NCBI GenBank assembly: GCA_037501455.1
Contig: CM074863.1
Span: 14,690,001-14,754,000, forward strand
Source: Lantana camara
Taxonomy: Eukaryota; Streptophyta; Magnoliopsida; Lamiales; Verbenaceae
Direction of reading: 5' to 3'
Length of the DNA stretch: 64,000 nt
Part shown: positions 44,301 to 56,347 of the stretch, in pieces
Layout of the letters: the number at the start of each line of letters is the position of its first letter
Position numbering within the stretch: position 1 is the stretch's first letter
Notes under the pieces: generated by a model
Told to the model about the DNA's origin: nothing
Seen by the model: the letters and a program-made list of their open reading frames with translations, nothing else
The model's database searches: none
Made by a program: the position numbers and the translations under genes

Positions 44301-47300
44301 AGCTGTTCATGCAACTCATTTGTGGAGACATAAATCCAGACAACTGAGACTTTTCTTGGGAAACACTATCGTGAGCAAAAGGTGGAGTTTCAGCATTAGG
44401 GGTTATGCCCCCTATAGCTTTGAGCTTACCTTCATTATCATGAGAATCAACTAAATCCACGTGTTCCCTTGTGGTGTTGATAAACAAATGACGCTGAATA
44501 TCATTTTGTCCATCAGACAAACACTTAATTGGCTCCAACTCACTGGCAGCCTTCTGGAATAAGTCAAAGGCTTCAGATTGTTTTGACTTTGATGAAGTAT
44601 TATACCAGATCTTTCTTTGTCTCTCCAGCATGTCTGAGCTTCTAGCATTTTGTAAAGCTTCATAATATATTTCTTTCGAAACTGGTGGTTTCAGACATGC
44701 AAGAAGACCCTTTTCCGAGGCTAAAGATGCTGGTTGTCTGCGCAAGAACGGGCGTATAACTGGAACCAGAAATACATAAGAATCAACAGCACCTAACTTC
44801 TCGCTAGTAGCTGCAATGAAGGCAACAACTGACCTCCTTACCCACTTACTTGGATAGCATAACAAAGGAAAAGCCCGCTCAATCATCTCAAGCAGGATTC
44901 TCTTCCTCAGGAAATTGCTTCTGCACAGAATGGCCAAACAATCTAATGCATTTACAACAACAGGTTCAGTTATGTCATTTAGTGCCTGCTCAATGTAAGG
45001 TACAAGATACTCCTCAACACTCCTTTGGCCCACAAAAAAGCAGACATAAGTTATCTTCTCATAAAATACGGCTTTAAGCTGCTCATCTTGATCATTTAGA
45101 AAAGCAGGCAGGATAGGTAGCAAAAAGTCATTACTCTGCTTCTGTCCCAAAAACCAACAGAGGTTGCCAATATCCTCCAAGAATGCTCTTCTTATGTTTG
45201 GTGTTTGCTTTGGACCCATCACAAGTTCTTGAATGACCTCTGCAAGAGATTTTCTCAGGTGTGCAAGCTGTGCATCAGAATTCAGCTTCTTGGGCTCTGC
45301 AGAAGTGACTATGGCTGGTGTTGATGACTTCTGGGATGACTCGGTCTCGTTAAGAACTCCAGCCTCAGTCAAGCTCATCGAATGAAGTAAGAAACCATAA
45401 GCAGTCAAAGCCAGTTTAGATATATTGCTAGCGTAGCATATCCTGACACTTTCCTCAGGATCATCCGGAATCATGGAAAGCATAGGAAAAATATACTCTG
45501 GAAATATTTTAGCATCACTTGGAGGAAAATCTCTGACCAGAGGAAGAATATTACACAAAGTCTCTAATGCAGCACAACGGACAATGGCGGCCGGATCTGA
45601 TAGCACTGCTATAACATAAGGAAGGATCCGCTGCAATCGACCTTCATCATCAATATACAGAGCACAGGACTTCAGCAGCAGGACGGCAGCTCTCCTTATA
45701 AAAGGGACCTTCACATTGCGAATGCAGGAACAAAGAAGTGAGGCAATCAAAACCATACCCTCGCATCTGCCTACGTCCTCAGGTAATGGTAAGAAAGGCA
45801 TTCCAAAAGTGTCTGATTGATTGTTGCAATCTGAGGACAATGAGCTCAGATCGGCCAAAGTAATCTTTTTCAACAAGGGACGGTTACTTGGCTGGAATAT
45901 ATTGGGGATGCTTTGATTAGGCTCATGCTCGCCAGGTGATTGTGAACCACATTGCTTCTGATTTTGAGAATATGTGGGTTTGACTACACTATCTGGTACT
46001 GACTTCACCTCGAAATAGCTATTCTTTTGTTCAACATCCCTAAGCTGGGCACTCAAATCATTAAGAAGTTCAAACTGTTGATGATTTGAGCTTTCCACGG
46101 CCTTCTCTCTTTTGCTAAAGCATTTAGCTGCCTTATTGATATCTTGTTTGGCATTTTTTTGTGGCAGTTGACTTGTCTCGTCTGAATAAATTACTGTGTC
46201 ATAGTTGACATCCTCCGAAGCGCAATTGCCCAACATTTGTCTTAGTATTTCCTTGAAAGAAGTTTCACATGCTAGAACCTGCAGCATGGATTGCAGCAAT
46301 TTAAAGCACACTGAGAAAGCACCTCAATCACAGATAAAATTGTCAAAGTTCCTTACCCTTGCATCAGAACTTAGAGGATTTAACAAGGAATAGAACTTGT
46401 GAAGAAATGGCGAGAAGTAACTCGGAAACACAATATCTGCATAGTTCTGCAGGTAGCTTTCAGCAGAGCATCTTGACTCTGGATTCAATTGAATCATGTG
46501 AAGAATCATCTTACGGATTCCTAAATCTGGAATCTGCAATTTTGCAATAAAGTAAAGCAACACTGAGAACCGAGATGAGTTCAAATTGACCAAATATTTG
46601 GACAAACATTCACTGATTTATATAACTCGGCTGTCAACTCTTAAGATCGGACCTCTATGGAATATAACATGAAATATTAAAGGCAGCGAAAAAAGTAAGG
46701 AGGTGGCAAACAACTGAAAAATGAAGGGAAAGCTAAAAAGTATTCCCCCACGCAGCACCCAACTGTGTGTGAGAAAGTACCTTTTCCAAATGCTGGCTAG
46801 GATCATATTGTCCTCTTCGATACGCCAGCAGTTGAGAGAGTTCAAACAACGGTTGACCTTCAAGAAAAAGCTCAGCAATCACACACCTGAAAATGAAAGT
46901 TTAGAAGTTCAAGGATCTCAATAAACAGCATTGTGAAGTGCAACAAACTTATAATTTTTAAACCTATGTATTAAACTGTAAATAGTAGAAAGAATGAGTT
47001 TACTGAGATGGAATTAATTCTAGAAACTAAGAAACAGGAATTAGTTTACTGAGATGTTTTCCTGATAATTGTCCTTACAAAAATATCAAGCATCAGATGT
47101 AACATCTCATGACACACTGTTAGGAATTACCTACAACTTTAATCTATAGATTGTTGATAAATATCAGGAAAAACTTCTCAAGACAATAATAAAGTGTCTT
47201 AAGACAGCAACAAATAAAAGCCAGGAAATTCGATGCATGCTGAGAATACTATGTTCCGGAATTGAAGTAACAAGTTTTCGGGTAGTATTCAGACATTCTT

Positions 47301-50300
47301 TAATGCATTACCAAGAACCAAAATTTAAGACTATGTATGTTAGATCAGCAATAACTGCAATACAGATGCATGACAACAAGGAGACTGCAATGGTGTCTTT
47401 CCCCCTCTTGGTTGCATGGAAGGAATAGCTAACCGAAAATGGGGGACAGACTGTAAACAAACACTGAAGCTTCCAGTATAGTAGTCCTCATCTGCACTTT
47501 AAAGGTTCTTGCAGTCTTGCTGCTTGTTGCTCTCTAATAAGTATGCCAAATGCTCGCCGATTCATGAAATTGGTGTCTGACGTAAATATTGAAATAACTA
47601 TGTCCCAGTTAATGATATGAATTGTGAAGGCACTTACCCTACAGCAAAGATGTCCATAGAAGGGTTCAATGGTGCATATTGTGGCATTTCCATCTCACTT
47701 CCATGCTCATAAAACCTCTGAAATGTAGCTTTAAGTATTCAATGGCAATGCTAGTAACAAAATCCTCAACATCATAGAGAAATAAGATTTATCAGCGTGG
47801 CAACAGCAAAAGTCCCATAACAACCCAGATTTATATGTATAAATTTATAAAAATGAAAGGGCTGATCAGCACTAGTGTAGCATAATGCTAACAGGACATT
47901 TTCAGTACAGCAATATTTTTTATAGTTCAACCTGCCAATAACTGATGAGCAAAACTGTTTAGCAGAACAAAATAAAAAGAAAATTTTAGACCATGTCATT
48001 AAGAAGACTTTGAAGCTTTGAAGTAGACATTCCTGTTTCAAGAAAAAACGCATGTATAATACATTAACTTGGATTTACGGACAGAAGATACCAATAGATC
48101 AGCAGGTGGATTTGGACCTTAGCCATCAGTAACAACAACTTTCTGTTATTTTTCTAATAATTCTCCATTTGTCATAAGCATCCAATGGAACCTTTGAAAA
48201 ATCAATCAAATAATACTAGAATTAAACATTATAGAGTTGAAAATCCTAATTGGTACGCCTCAAAGTTTAGACAAGCTTAAAAGCCAAATTGGTACCCCAC
48301 AGATGTTGAAGAACTGGAATAGCGTAAGTTTTCTAGTTGACTTTGACTTTGAATTTGGCACTTGGAAAGGTGTTTTCATTTTTTTGAGTCGCGTCAGATG
48401 CCTATCACAAGGAAATGCTAATATAGCATGATTTGCATTCCATCCCATCCGGAGGAAATAAAGAGCACCAACATAAGAGAGACAGGATATTCCATCTCTA
48501 GACACCGATATAACCAGGTTAAAGGAAAATTAAGCAAGATTGTATAAACAATCAGTTCAACAAACTTTCTACTACATTTAGCAACATATTGACAGATATG
48601 GCACAGTTGAATGCATTAGAGCTGCATGTTTTCATGAATAGAAAACAATCACTTCATACCACATACAAGAATCGGGAGTGTCCATGTGCTGCTAAACTCA
48701 TAATCACGGGCACTTTTCTCCATATGGATATTATTAATATACTGTTTAGATGTGCATTTTTCCAACTAAGCTGCATCAAGCAACTCTTGGTACTAGAATG
48801 AAAGTACTAAGGATCATAAAGTTTAACATCTGGGACAGTTTTCTTTCCACATGATCACAGAATCTCAAAGGTAAAAGCTTAAAGAAAACAAACCTCAGGT
48901 GCAAGATAACAGCGCCTCCTTCCACCAGTATCAAAGAAAAATGAAAAATCTGAAGGATCATCATATGGTATATATGTGGGTTTAAATGATGCAAAGTCAG
49001 CAACGTAGAGCCAGTTCCAAGAAGTGACAAGCACATTCTCACATTTAATATCGCCTGAAATAACTTTGACGTTATTACAAAGAATAGGGTGAAAGAGACC
49101 TTGAAAAAGAACATTCAGATCAACTCACCGTGACATACTCCATGCTCATGGCTCTGTTTCACAGCGTAAAGCAACTGTAGAAAACAGCAAGTGAGATTCC
49201 ACCTAGCTTATTTTCTCTCTTCTCTTTTCTTTTCTAACAGCTTCTAACTGCTGTGGCATGAACAAGATTTAATAAACAGAGAGAGATGCAAACCTGAAAA
49301 GCTAGCCATTTCTTTTCAACAAAACTCAGGAAAGGTCGGGTACTTAAACGATCATGAAGATTGTTACAGAAGTACTGCCTCAATAGATAAGCAGCTTTAT
49401 CAGTTTCAAGCCAAAACTGCCAATTAAACCCAAAAAGGCATCCGTCAATTTGAAAACTGAGAAAGAAAAGCGTTAAAAATATCCAAAAGCAACTAAATGC
49501 TACAGTCACTGTCAAACAAAGCACCAAAAAGCCACCAACTATTGAGACCAAAACAATTAATCCAGAACTATTTAGTCAATATGTAATCTACCAAAACCAT
49601 TGTACTGAAATAAACAGCAGACGTTAAAAATAGACATTGATGAAGCAATTTTTGAGTTTCCTGAAAAATTGAATCTGAACATGAGTGACCTCATGAGGAT
49701 TTCTTGCATTGAGCTCATATCAATCCGATGTATATATTGCTATAGCTTGGCCCAAAAATATGCCTAGAGAACAGCAACACAGTCTGACAATACACTGATA
49801 CAGCCACTCAATAGTTACAGCCCCTTCCCCTTACCCCTGCATCCCATCCTTTATCAGCCGTATAATTGGATAACTCGCCTTGATCGACATAATAGAGTGT
49901 CCGCATGACACCAAAATTGCAGATTACTCGCTCAAATGTCTTCAGGACTCACATATCAAAGTAAAATTCTGAATACATATTGCAATCAAAACTGATGAGT
50001 AACACACCCCATAACTCTACCGAACTTCTCATACTATTAGGAAAATACATTACATGCACAATTATCAGTACTACTTGCATAATACTATGCATTACACTAC
50101 AATCATCATTAAACATTTTCCTTCCAATAATTACTCAGCACCAGCCGTAGCCAGCGAAGCCTGTATAAGCTTAGTCACCTTAACATTGACAATTAAAGAG
50201 TTTGTGAGTATAAGAGTGTCTGTCTCTGTGTGTAGGCATGACAAATTGAAACAAGGATTTTACATTATTGAGGAGAGGACAACATGTTATACTCGGTGAT

Positions 50301-50677
50301 CATTCAATATCTCGGCCCAAGACATGCAAAGACAGATTCGTAAAAAGAACAACAATCATGTGGCGTCCTGATTAATTTTTCAACATGGAAGGAAGGAGAA
50401 AACTGACCTGGAAGGGCCAGACGTGGGAGTGATCGAGATTGTAGAAGATGTCTCGAATACGAGCGAGGCGGCGGTCGTAGTCGCGCAAATCAATATTTCC
50501 CCGCTTGAAGTAGACCTTGACGAGCACCAAACCCTCGTCGTGCTTGCAGAGTATGGACTTGAGGAAACGGCCCCTCCCCAGCACTTCCTTCAGCACCAAG
50601 TTGTACGACGACGGCAAGTCGTGCAAATAGTACTCCGTCGCCGACGCCTGCGTCGTCCGCGCGATCTTATTCCCCAT
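41347..50677 (-). CDS. VPS15: VPS15, regulatory kinase-like subunit of the VPS34 PI3-kinase
   Basis: Eleven exons join to 1553 aa: 50408-50677, 49294-49416, 49129-49174, 48894-49054, 47638-47717, 46781-46886, 46357-46533, 43105-46278, 42475-42722, 42297-42396, 41347-41523. The N-terminus MGNKIA is an N-myristoylation signal. The kinase domain is divergent in the way VPS15 is: HGDIK for HRDLK and DFASFKP for DFG. A long HEAT-repeat region follows (for example [13 protein letters not shown] onwards, [13 protein letters not shown]). C-terminal WD40 repeats include [13 protein letters not shown] and [14 protein letters not shown], ending DGAIKVWK. The length is close to Arabidopsis VPS15 (about 1490 aa). 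It scaffolds VPS34 and ATG6 on endosomes and autophagic membranes. The last three exons lie in the duplicated segment; those used here are in the right unit. Confidence 0.95.
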
Positions 50678-51853
50678 TTCCCGTCGAATTCAGCCCTTGT
50701 ACATTCACTACAATACCAGCTCTTACCGAAACCTTTTCAGTCGGAACTCAGAAGATAGGAGTGCATACAATAGTTCTACATTTCCGAATTCCCCGAGGGA
50801 AAGTGGAGAGGAGGAACTGAGACGGAGCTGCCATGGAATTGGAAATTTGGATGACGTGCGGAGAGGTCAGAGGATCAGGAGACAGAAGCCGTTGTGTGAT
50901 GATCTGTGAAATAATCCGACCACTTTTTTGATATTCTCTAGTGTAGTATATTTGTTTTGTCCCCAACCCCCAAGAAAAAGACAAAATATGGAAAAAGAAA
51001 CCAATCACCCCTAATGGGATTCTATAACGGATAACCTATGAGATAAGGCCCAAATGTTGTAGCCCAGCCCATATAAATTGACCCTTGGGCTTTGATGATG
51101 AGATATTATTTGGAAATTACAATTATAACCCTCCAAGAAATTTTGATGGCATTTGAATAGAGTTACAAAATCCCGGCCTTCATTGACTTAATGATTTATC
51201 AATTGAATTATGGATTGGAATAATTGGTCCACCTTGATCATAATGAGTAATTAAGTGGGTATCAATTGAACTATGGATTCGAATAATTTGTCCACCTTGA
51301 TCATAATGAGGAATTAAGTGGGTTTGAAAGCTTGTGTTTATCTTCGTGTTTACGGTGTGGTACTCATCCAGACTCCTGAGCAAGAGCATGAATAGTATCA
51401 GAGGCTCCTAATGGACATGAGCAGCATCAATAAATTGATAAACCAACCAGGACTGCAATGGAGTTTTAGCTTGTGCAAATTGATATTTAACATTTGTCGA
51501 CGAACACACACACCATTATCACCATTATCGTTTCCCCTAAACTAAAATGGTTTTTACAAAATGGTGTTTTGAGTAGATTTCTGGATTCGCGAACGAGTCC
51601 GTGAATAACTTAACAACAACTGAAACATAGGCATCAAATTCCATGTTTATTGAATCTTTACAGCACCACAATCAACAGATCATGCGGTACACACACATCA
51701 CTGATGGATAAACTCTCACCAAAGTCCATCAAAAGACGCACGTAGCTTAGCTTAGCTATAACACCACCTCAACTCAGCATCAACAGCAACAGCATAAGCA
51801 TAAATAGTACAGAAAATTAGCAACCATCACATCACGGATTCGAGCCTTGCAGA
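50678..51853. other. VPS15 promoter and spacer with a 63 bp tandem repeat
   Basis: 50678-50910 is GC-richer and is probably VPS15 5' UTR and promoter. At 51197-51322 a 63 bp unit (starting TATCAATTGAA, containing CCACCTTGATCATAATGAG) is repeated twice with about five differences. The remainder up to 51853 is probably 3' UTR of the next minus-strand gene. No coding frame with support. Confidence 0.5.
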
Positions 51854-52084
51854 TCACTGGGCGGCGACCTCCGGCTCTTCGAAGTTTGGATCCTTGGCAT
51901 CAATGGCTTCCTTCTCGGTCCACCCAAGCTCCGCCTGCGAATAGGCGCCGTCGCCCGCCCACGTGAACTTGCCGCCGTGACCTCTTTTCTTCGGCGATCC
52001 AACCATGCCGGTCCCCGATTTCCGATCCTTCCTCGTCTCCGCTCCGCTTTGCTTGCCTTTGGAACCTTTGCTCTCGTTCTTCAT
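51854..52084 (-). CDS. Small conserved basic plant protein with SGTGMVGSPKK motif
   Basis: 76 aa, starting at the Met of MKNESKGSKGKQSG. The frame stays open upstream for 57 more codons to another Met (52255), but that part is Pro/Ser/His-rich and looks like leader; an acceptor-like CACAG near 52124 suggests a spliced 5' UTR. The protein is Lys/Gly-rich, then SGTGMVGSPKK, GHGGKFTW, and an acidic end (KEAIDAKDPNFEEPE). The central motif is like ones in plant MA3/PDCD4-type and HABP4/SERBP1-type RNA-associated proteins. I recognise it as a conserved small plant protein but know no proven function. Presumably it binds RNA or ribosomes; this is inference. Confidence 0.65.
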   Translation of the reverse strand: MKNESKGSKGKQSGAETRKDRKSGTGMVGSPKKRGHGGKFTWAGDGAYSQAELGWTEKEAIDAKDPNFEEPEVAAQ

Positions 52085-52681
52085 CTTCTTCTGAAATCTC
52101 TCTAGTTCTGTTCCCTGCGGATCCTGTGATTGATGGATGGATTGAGTGGAACGTGGAGATATTATAGTAGGGCAGGCTGGGGTGGGTGGGGGTATGATAC
52201 TGTGGGCAAAGTCATGTGATTGACAAGGACTTGGACGAATGGATAAGGACGCCATTATCGTGGTTTTTGTTTTCTTATTTTTTTAATCTGTTATAAATTT
52301 GTGTTCGTTGAACTTGTTGGGCTCAATTTTAATTAATTAAAATTAAAATATTAAGAGTCACGAGATATGTTTATATATTAATGGGGTCATTTTTTGTCTT
52401 TTACTCTCCTATTATTGAAAATGTTGGTGTCCAATTCATATTAAATAACTAGTAAATCATGTGGGAGTTAAATTTTTAGTTTGTTCTTGAATTTTTTTTT
52501 CCCCTCAATCAAGATTATGAGCGACCAACATAAATTGGTTCAAATGATTAATAAATTCATTTTTTAAAACAGAATATATCTGAATAAGAATAGATAAGAG
52601 ATTTGAATTTTGACATTTAGTTAAGCATTTAAGGGAAAATTGAAGTTTAATTAGGTGATAGAAAAGGCGTGGAAATTATAT
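52085..52681. other. Upstream region of the small protein gene
   Basis: 52085-52260 is probably 5' UTR. Beyond that is AT-rich DNA with no coding frame. Confidence 0.4.
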
Positions 52682-53904
52682 GTGTGTTTGCAAACTCTAC
52701 TCAATAAGTAAAAGTTAAAGTAGAAGTGAAAGCGATAAAGAATTACATTAGTAAAATCGGTGAGTGTTTGGAAAGAAAAAAAAGTGATAAGCAGAAAAAT
52801 AATCAGTTCATTGTTTGCGGAGAAAAGTTAATAATCACTAGCTAATTTATCTCAAAATACTTTGAAACATTTGAAGGTATTATAATATGATTTAAGTATT
52901 ATATTATTATAAAAATTATTATAATTTTATATAATAATTAATCAAAGGGCTAATTCCAGACACCCCTCATCCTTTGGGGCTTAGTGCGCTTTGGCCCTAA
53001 CCTTTGAATCAGTAAGATTTTTCCCATAACCTTTGAAAAATATTACTTAACCCCTTTTAACAAACTTTGACCGTCGATTTCTCTCTCGTCATGGCAACCC
53101 AAGCTTCATGACCACTGCAAACAAAGTTCATACCTCAGTTGACCCTATTAACCACCGAAAGCCGCTTCAATGCTTCGCCAGTTATGCGTCGTCTTTGACC
53201 GGTGATTTATGCTTTGTCGGTTGTCGGATTTTGGTTTCGAGACCATTGTTGTGTTCCATGCTTCGCGAGCTTCAGTTTGATATATAATATCAACACATTT
53301 GAAAATCTAATTTGTGCAAATCTACTTTGCTAAATGGGTTAAATCTGATTTTTTTAGGGCTTAGGGGGGCAATTGCACCGATTTAAAATTTATGGACAAA
53401 TCGCACTAAGCCTCAAAGGATAGGGGGTGTCTGGAATTAGCCTTTAATCAAATATAGAATTATTCTATATACATTTTTATTTATAAATTTATAAAAATTA
53501 GAAATAGAGAAAAGATATACCAGATAATTGCATATTTTTAGTTATAAGATTTTTTAAAATTACGAAATTTTGATTGGAGAAAAAAAATGATATAAGGAAT
53601 AAAAAAAAAAAGAAAAGATGTAATGAACGTATAAAACTTAGATTTGTATTTGTATGTAAAAGGTTAATTTATGAATATTAATGTTTTATTGTCAAAAAAG
53701 AATTTTAAATAAATGTAGAAAACCTTATAATTTATAAGCAGAATCCAAAAGCATGTAATGGGCTGTTTCTAGATTCTGGCTTATTTCCGCTAAATTAAGC
53801 AGAAATTGGTTTTCCAAACAAAAAGTTGTTTTTCAAACACTCCAAAACTGCTGAAAATAAGCACTTAGGTCATAAGTGCTTATTTTTAGAGTTTGCAAAC
53901 ACTC
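52682..53904. mobile_element. hAT-type MITE copy 3, carrying a nested element
   Basis: Same family as 15899-16681. Left end GTGTGTTTGCAAACTC, right end GAGTTTGCAAACACTC. Shared interior words include AGCAGAATCCAAAAGCATGT (53738) and ACTGCTGAAAATAAGCACTT (53847). It lacks the 164 bp internal duplication of copy 1 and is interrupted by the 497 bp Mutator-like MITE at 52947-53443. Flanks TTATATGT and CTATATGT may be a degenerate 8 bp target duplication, but the exact ends are fuzzy. Confidence 0.72.
52947..53443. mobile_element. Mutator-like MITE nested in the hAT MITE
   Basis: Inverted ends of about 40 bp: GGGCTAATTCCAGACACCCC at the left, and the right end on the other strand reads AGGCTAATTCCAGACACCCC, continuing with TTTG.GGCTTAGTGCG-type similarity. 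A perfect 9 bp direct repeat TTAATCAAA (52938-52946, 53444-53452) flanks it; nine bases is the Mutator size. The related MITE at 15899-16681 has the uninterrupted site (near 16340, AATTAAACAAACATAAAATT), which confirms the insertion. No coding capacity. Confidence 0.88.
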
Positions 53905-54110
53905 TCTATATGTACCGTTAGAATTGTTTTTTAAGTATATTTTGAGAATATTTTTTATGAAAAAATATTTTATTATAATAAAAAATACTTATATCCCTAT
54001 TTTACTCATTTTATTTTATTTTATTTACATTTCAACATAATAACATATTAATAACAATATACTTAATATCTCTTTTTCACTTCATCTTCCTCAACCCTAC
54101 TCATTTTCGA

Positions 54111-54354
54111 AAATTCTCTCTCTATTCTCTCATTCTCAATACCCATACTAATGTCTGACACGTTTTGTTCCACGCCTGTTGCTGCATCTTCACTGTCCGC
54201 TGTAGGATTTGGCAAGATGAGGCGGAGCTGCTAAATTCTCTCTCTATTCTCTCATTCTCAATACCCATACTAATGTCTGACACGTTTTGTTCCACGCCTG
54301 TTGCTGCATCTTCACTGTCCGCTGTAGGATTTGGCAAGATGAGGCAGAGCAGCA
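54111..54354. repeat. 122 bp tandem duplication
   Basis: 54111-54232 and 54233-54354 are almost identical (start AAATTCTCTCTCTATTCTCT, end GGCAAGATGAGGC). There are only a few changes near the end, so the duplication is young. It immediately precedes the zinc-finger-like fragment. Confidence 0.9.
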
Positions 54355-54549
54355 GCTGCTGCAGGAGGAGAAGCTCATTAGGATTTACCAATTGTGTGTG
54401 CCCAGGTCAACCCTGTTCGAGACAATGTCGGGCAGACATCACCACAACAAAACAACTCACAAGAAATACATGGATTTCGAGTGCCACAATTGCAAGAAAG
54501 TGTTCCTGAATTCACCGGATCGTGAGGCACACCATTGCAGGCCTTTTTA
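54287..54549 (+). pseudogene. Zinc-finger-like coding fragment
   Basis: An open frame of 87 codons ending at a TAG (54548-54550). The C-terminal part, YMDFECHNCKKVF with DREAHHC, has the spacing of a single C2H2-like finger (CxxC then HH/HC). The upstream half overlaps the 122 bp duplication and has no resemblance I know; GGATTTACCAATTG and CCCAGGTCAACC near 54380-54410 could be exon and splice traces. It is likely a captured or decayed gene piece. No function is claimed. Confidence 0.35.
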
Positions 54550-56347
54550 GATGCGCCTCTCTATGTTATATTTTCACTAGACAAATATGTGGCTAGTACA
54601 CCCTTCTTATTACTTCTTTTATTGACGATTCTCTGAATTCTCTATATTACATTTTCACTAGACAAAATTGTGACTAGTACGCCCTTCTTATTACTTCTTC
54701 TATTGACGATTCTCTAAATGTGATAGGTTTAAATTTTAGTGACCTTTCTATTTTTCCAAAACATCTTCCTATCTTTACCTAACGGAAATTTATGAGATCA
54801 AAAAAATAACAAAATAAAAAAATGTCATAACGTCATTCAAATTACACTAAAATATCACAACTACAAAATATCATTACAACTTTTCACAATTATTGCATGA
54901 ACCACGAGTATCTTATTTTGAAAGTGATGAGTATCACCCTTATATGTATTTTTCCCTCTTCAGGTTTTGTCTTTCTCCATTCCCAACCCTCTTATTTATA
55001 GGAACTCTTGAACCTTTGTTCTTATTTCTTCTCTCCAGATTCTCCTAAATATGATCTTATCTCATTATCATCATTACTTGCGTTTACCTTACCATCTCTT
55101 GCGTCACACTTATGCTAAATCTCTTACCCAGTTCGCTACTTCCGAACAGAATAAATGGACCATAATTACCCGAACATCATATGGGCCCCTGAGTCTTGCT
55201 TAGTTCGTGGGTTTGGGCTATATATGTGGGCCGTCAGCGATGACCCCAACAGAAAGAATTCAGTTTTTTTCTTGTTAGCTTTATTGGACATTCTTCTAAC
55301 CTAAAAAACAAATTAACAATGTATCAACAAGTAATCAATTAGATTTATGTAAAATATTACAAATTCAACTTACATGTTGTTTTTTGGATTAAAAAAATGG
55401 CAGGAAGTGCATTTTGTAATGGTTGAAATGGTTGAGACATTTTATCATTCACTCGATACCACTCTATAAAAAGTGATTGGAACTTTCTCCCCTCACACCT
55501 CATTTTTTCATGATTCTTTCCTCCACAAAATTTACATGTCACATTCAAACATTGTTTTTCCATCTTGTTTGACTCTCTTCCTTTTCTTCTTTTGTTAGGC
55601 ACTTCATCCATTCATCTGTTTCAAGTTTTCTTGTAATCTGGTTTTTTTCAATTCAAATGATATTCATGTAAATATTTCTATAAGTATTAACTTACATAGT
55701 CTTTATAGTTTGCAAGGTATGCTAGTGAGTTGCCACTACCTACAAGAGTATGTGTGTGCTCTCAAATTAACACAAAACTTACCCCATCATAACCATCTAA
55801 TACCTTGTCTAGGGCTTACATGGCCTGACCTAATGGTTGGGTATTTTCACTGAATAAATGGATTTTTTACTTTGGTATCTCGAAATCATCACTAATAACG
55901 TGAAATACCATATATACCTCTTTGGTTCATGTATAAAAATGAGATGAAATTATTGGTACTTTTTACATGAAAAAGGGATAAAATGAACATTTCAGTTTAA
56001 CCATAGCAGATAGGCTATCTAAAATAACAATTGTGAGTTTTTATGTAAAGTGGGTCTGCCTACTGACACAACATTGGCCAATTGCCAATTGCCATTGATG
56101 TATCATACTCTCAATGGACGTCATTTTCAGCATACAGAACTTACATGTTAATGTTGTTAAGGGTTGGTGAATTTTGATATACATCTGACCTGAAATTCCC
56201 TTAAAATTTTGGGATTAGTTGTGGTTTTACCAGTTCTTCCTAAGAATTCTGAGTTTGATATCAAGATGAGATTTCACTAATTCACGAAAATAACCTTAGA
56301 ACTCGTTTACATTGATAGTACTGTGTATTTGATAGATTAAAATTTCA
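54550..56347. other. AT-rich spacer with an 81 bp tandem repeat and a zinc-knuckle remnant
   Basis: About 54558-54719 is two copies of an 81 bp unit (TTTTCACTAGACAAA, CCCTTCTTATTACTTCTT). On the minus strand at 55357-55611 an 84-codon frame has a CX2CX4HX4C knuckle (CKFCGGKNHEKMRC) after a basic stretch (NKRRKGRESNK). That arrangement is found at the C-terminus of MURA-type Mutator transposases and in Gag; it is a possible transposase remnant. Nothing else is clear. Confidence 0.4.

Noticed and set aside
51180..51389. Minus-strand frame with internal repeat (THLITHYDQGG)
   Set aside because: The peptide repeat only reflects the 63 bp DNA tandem repeat; no other coding evidence.
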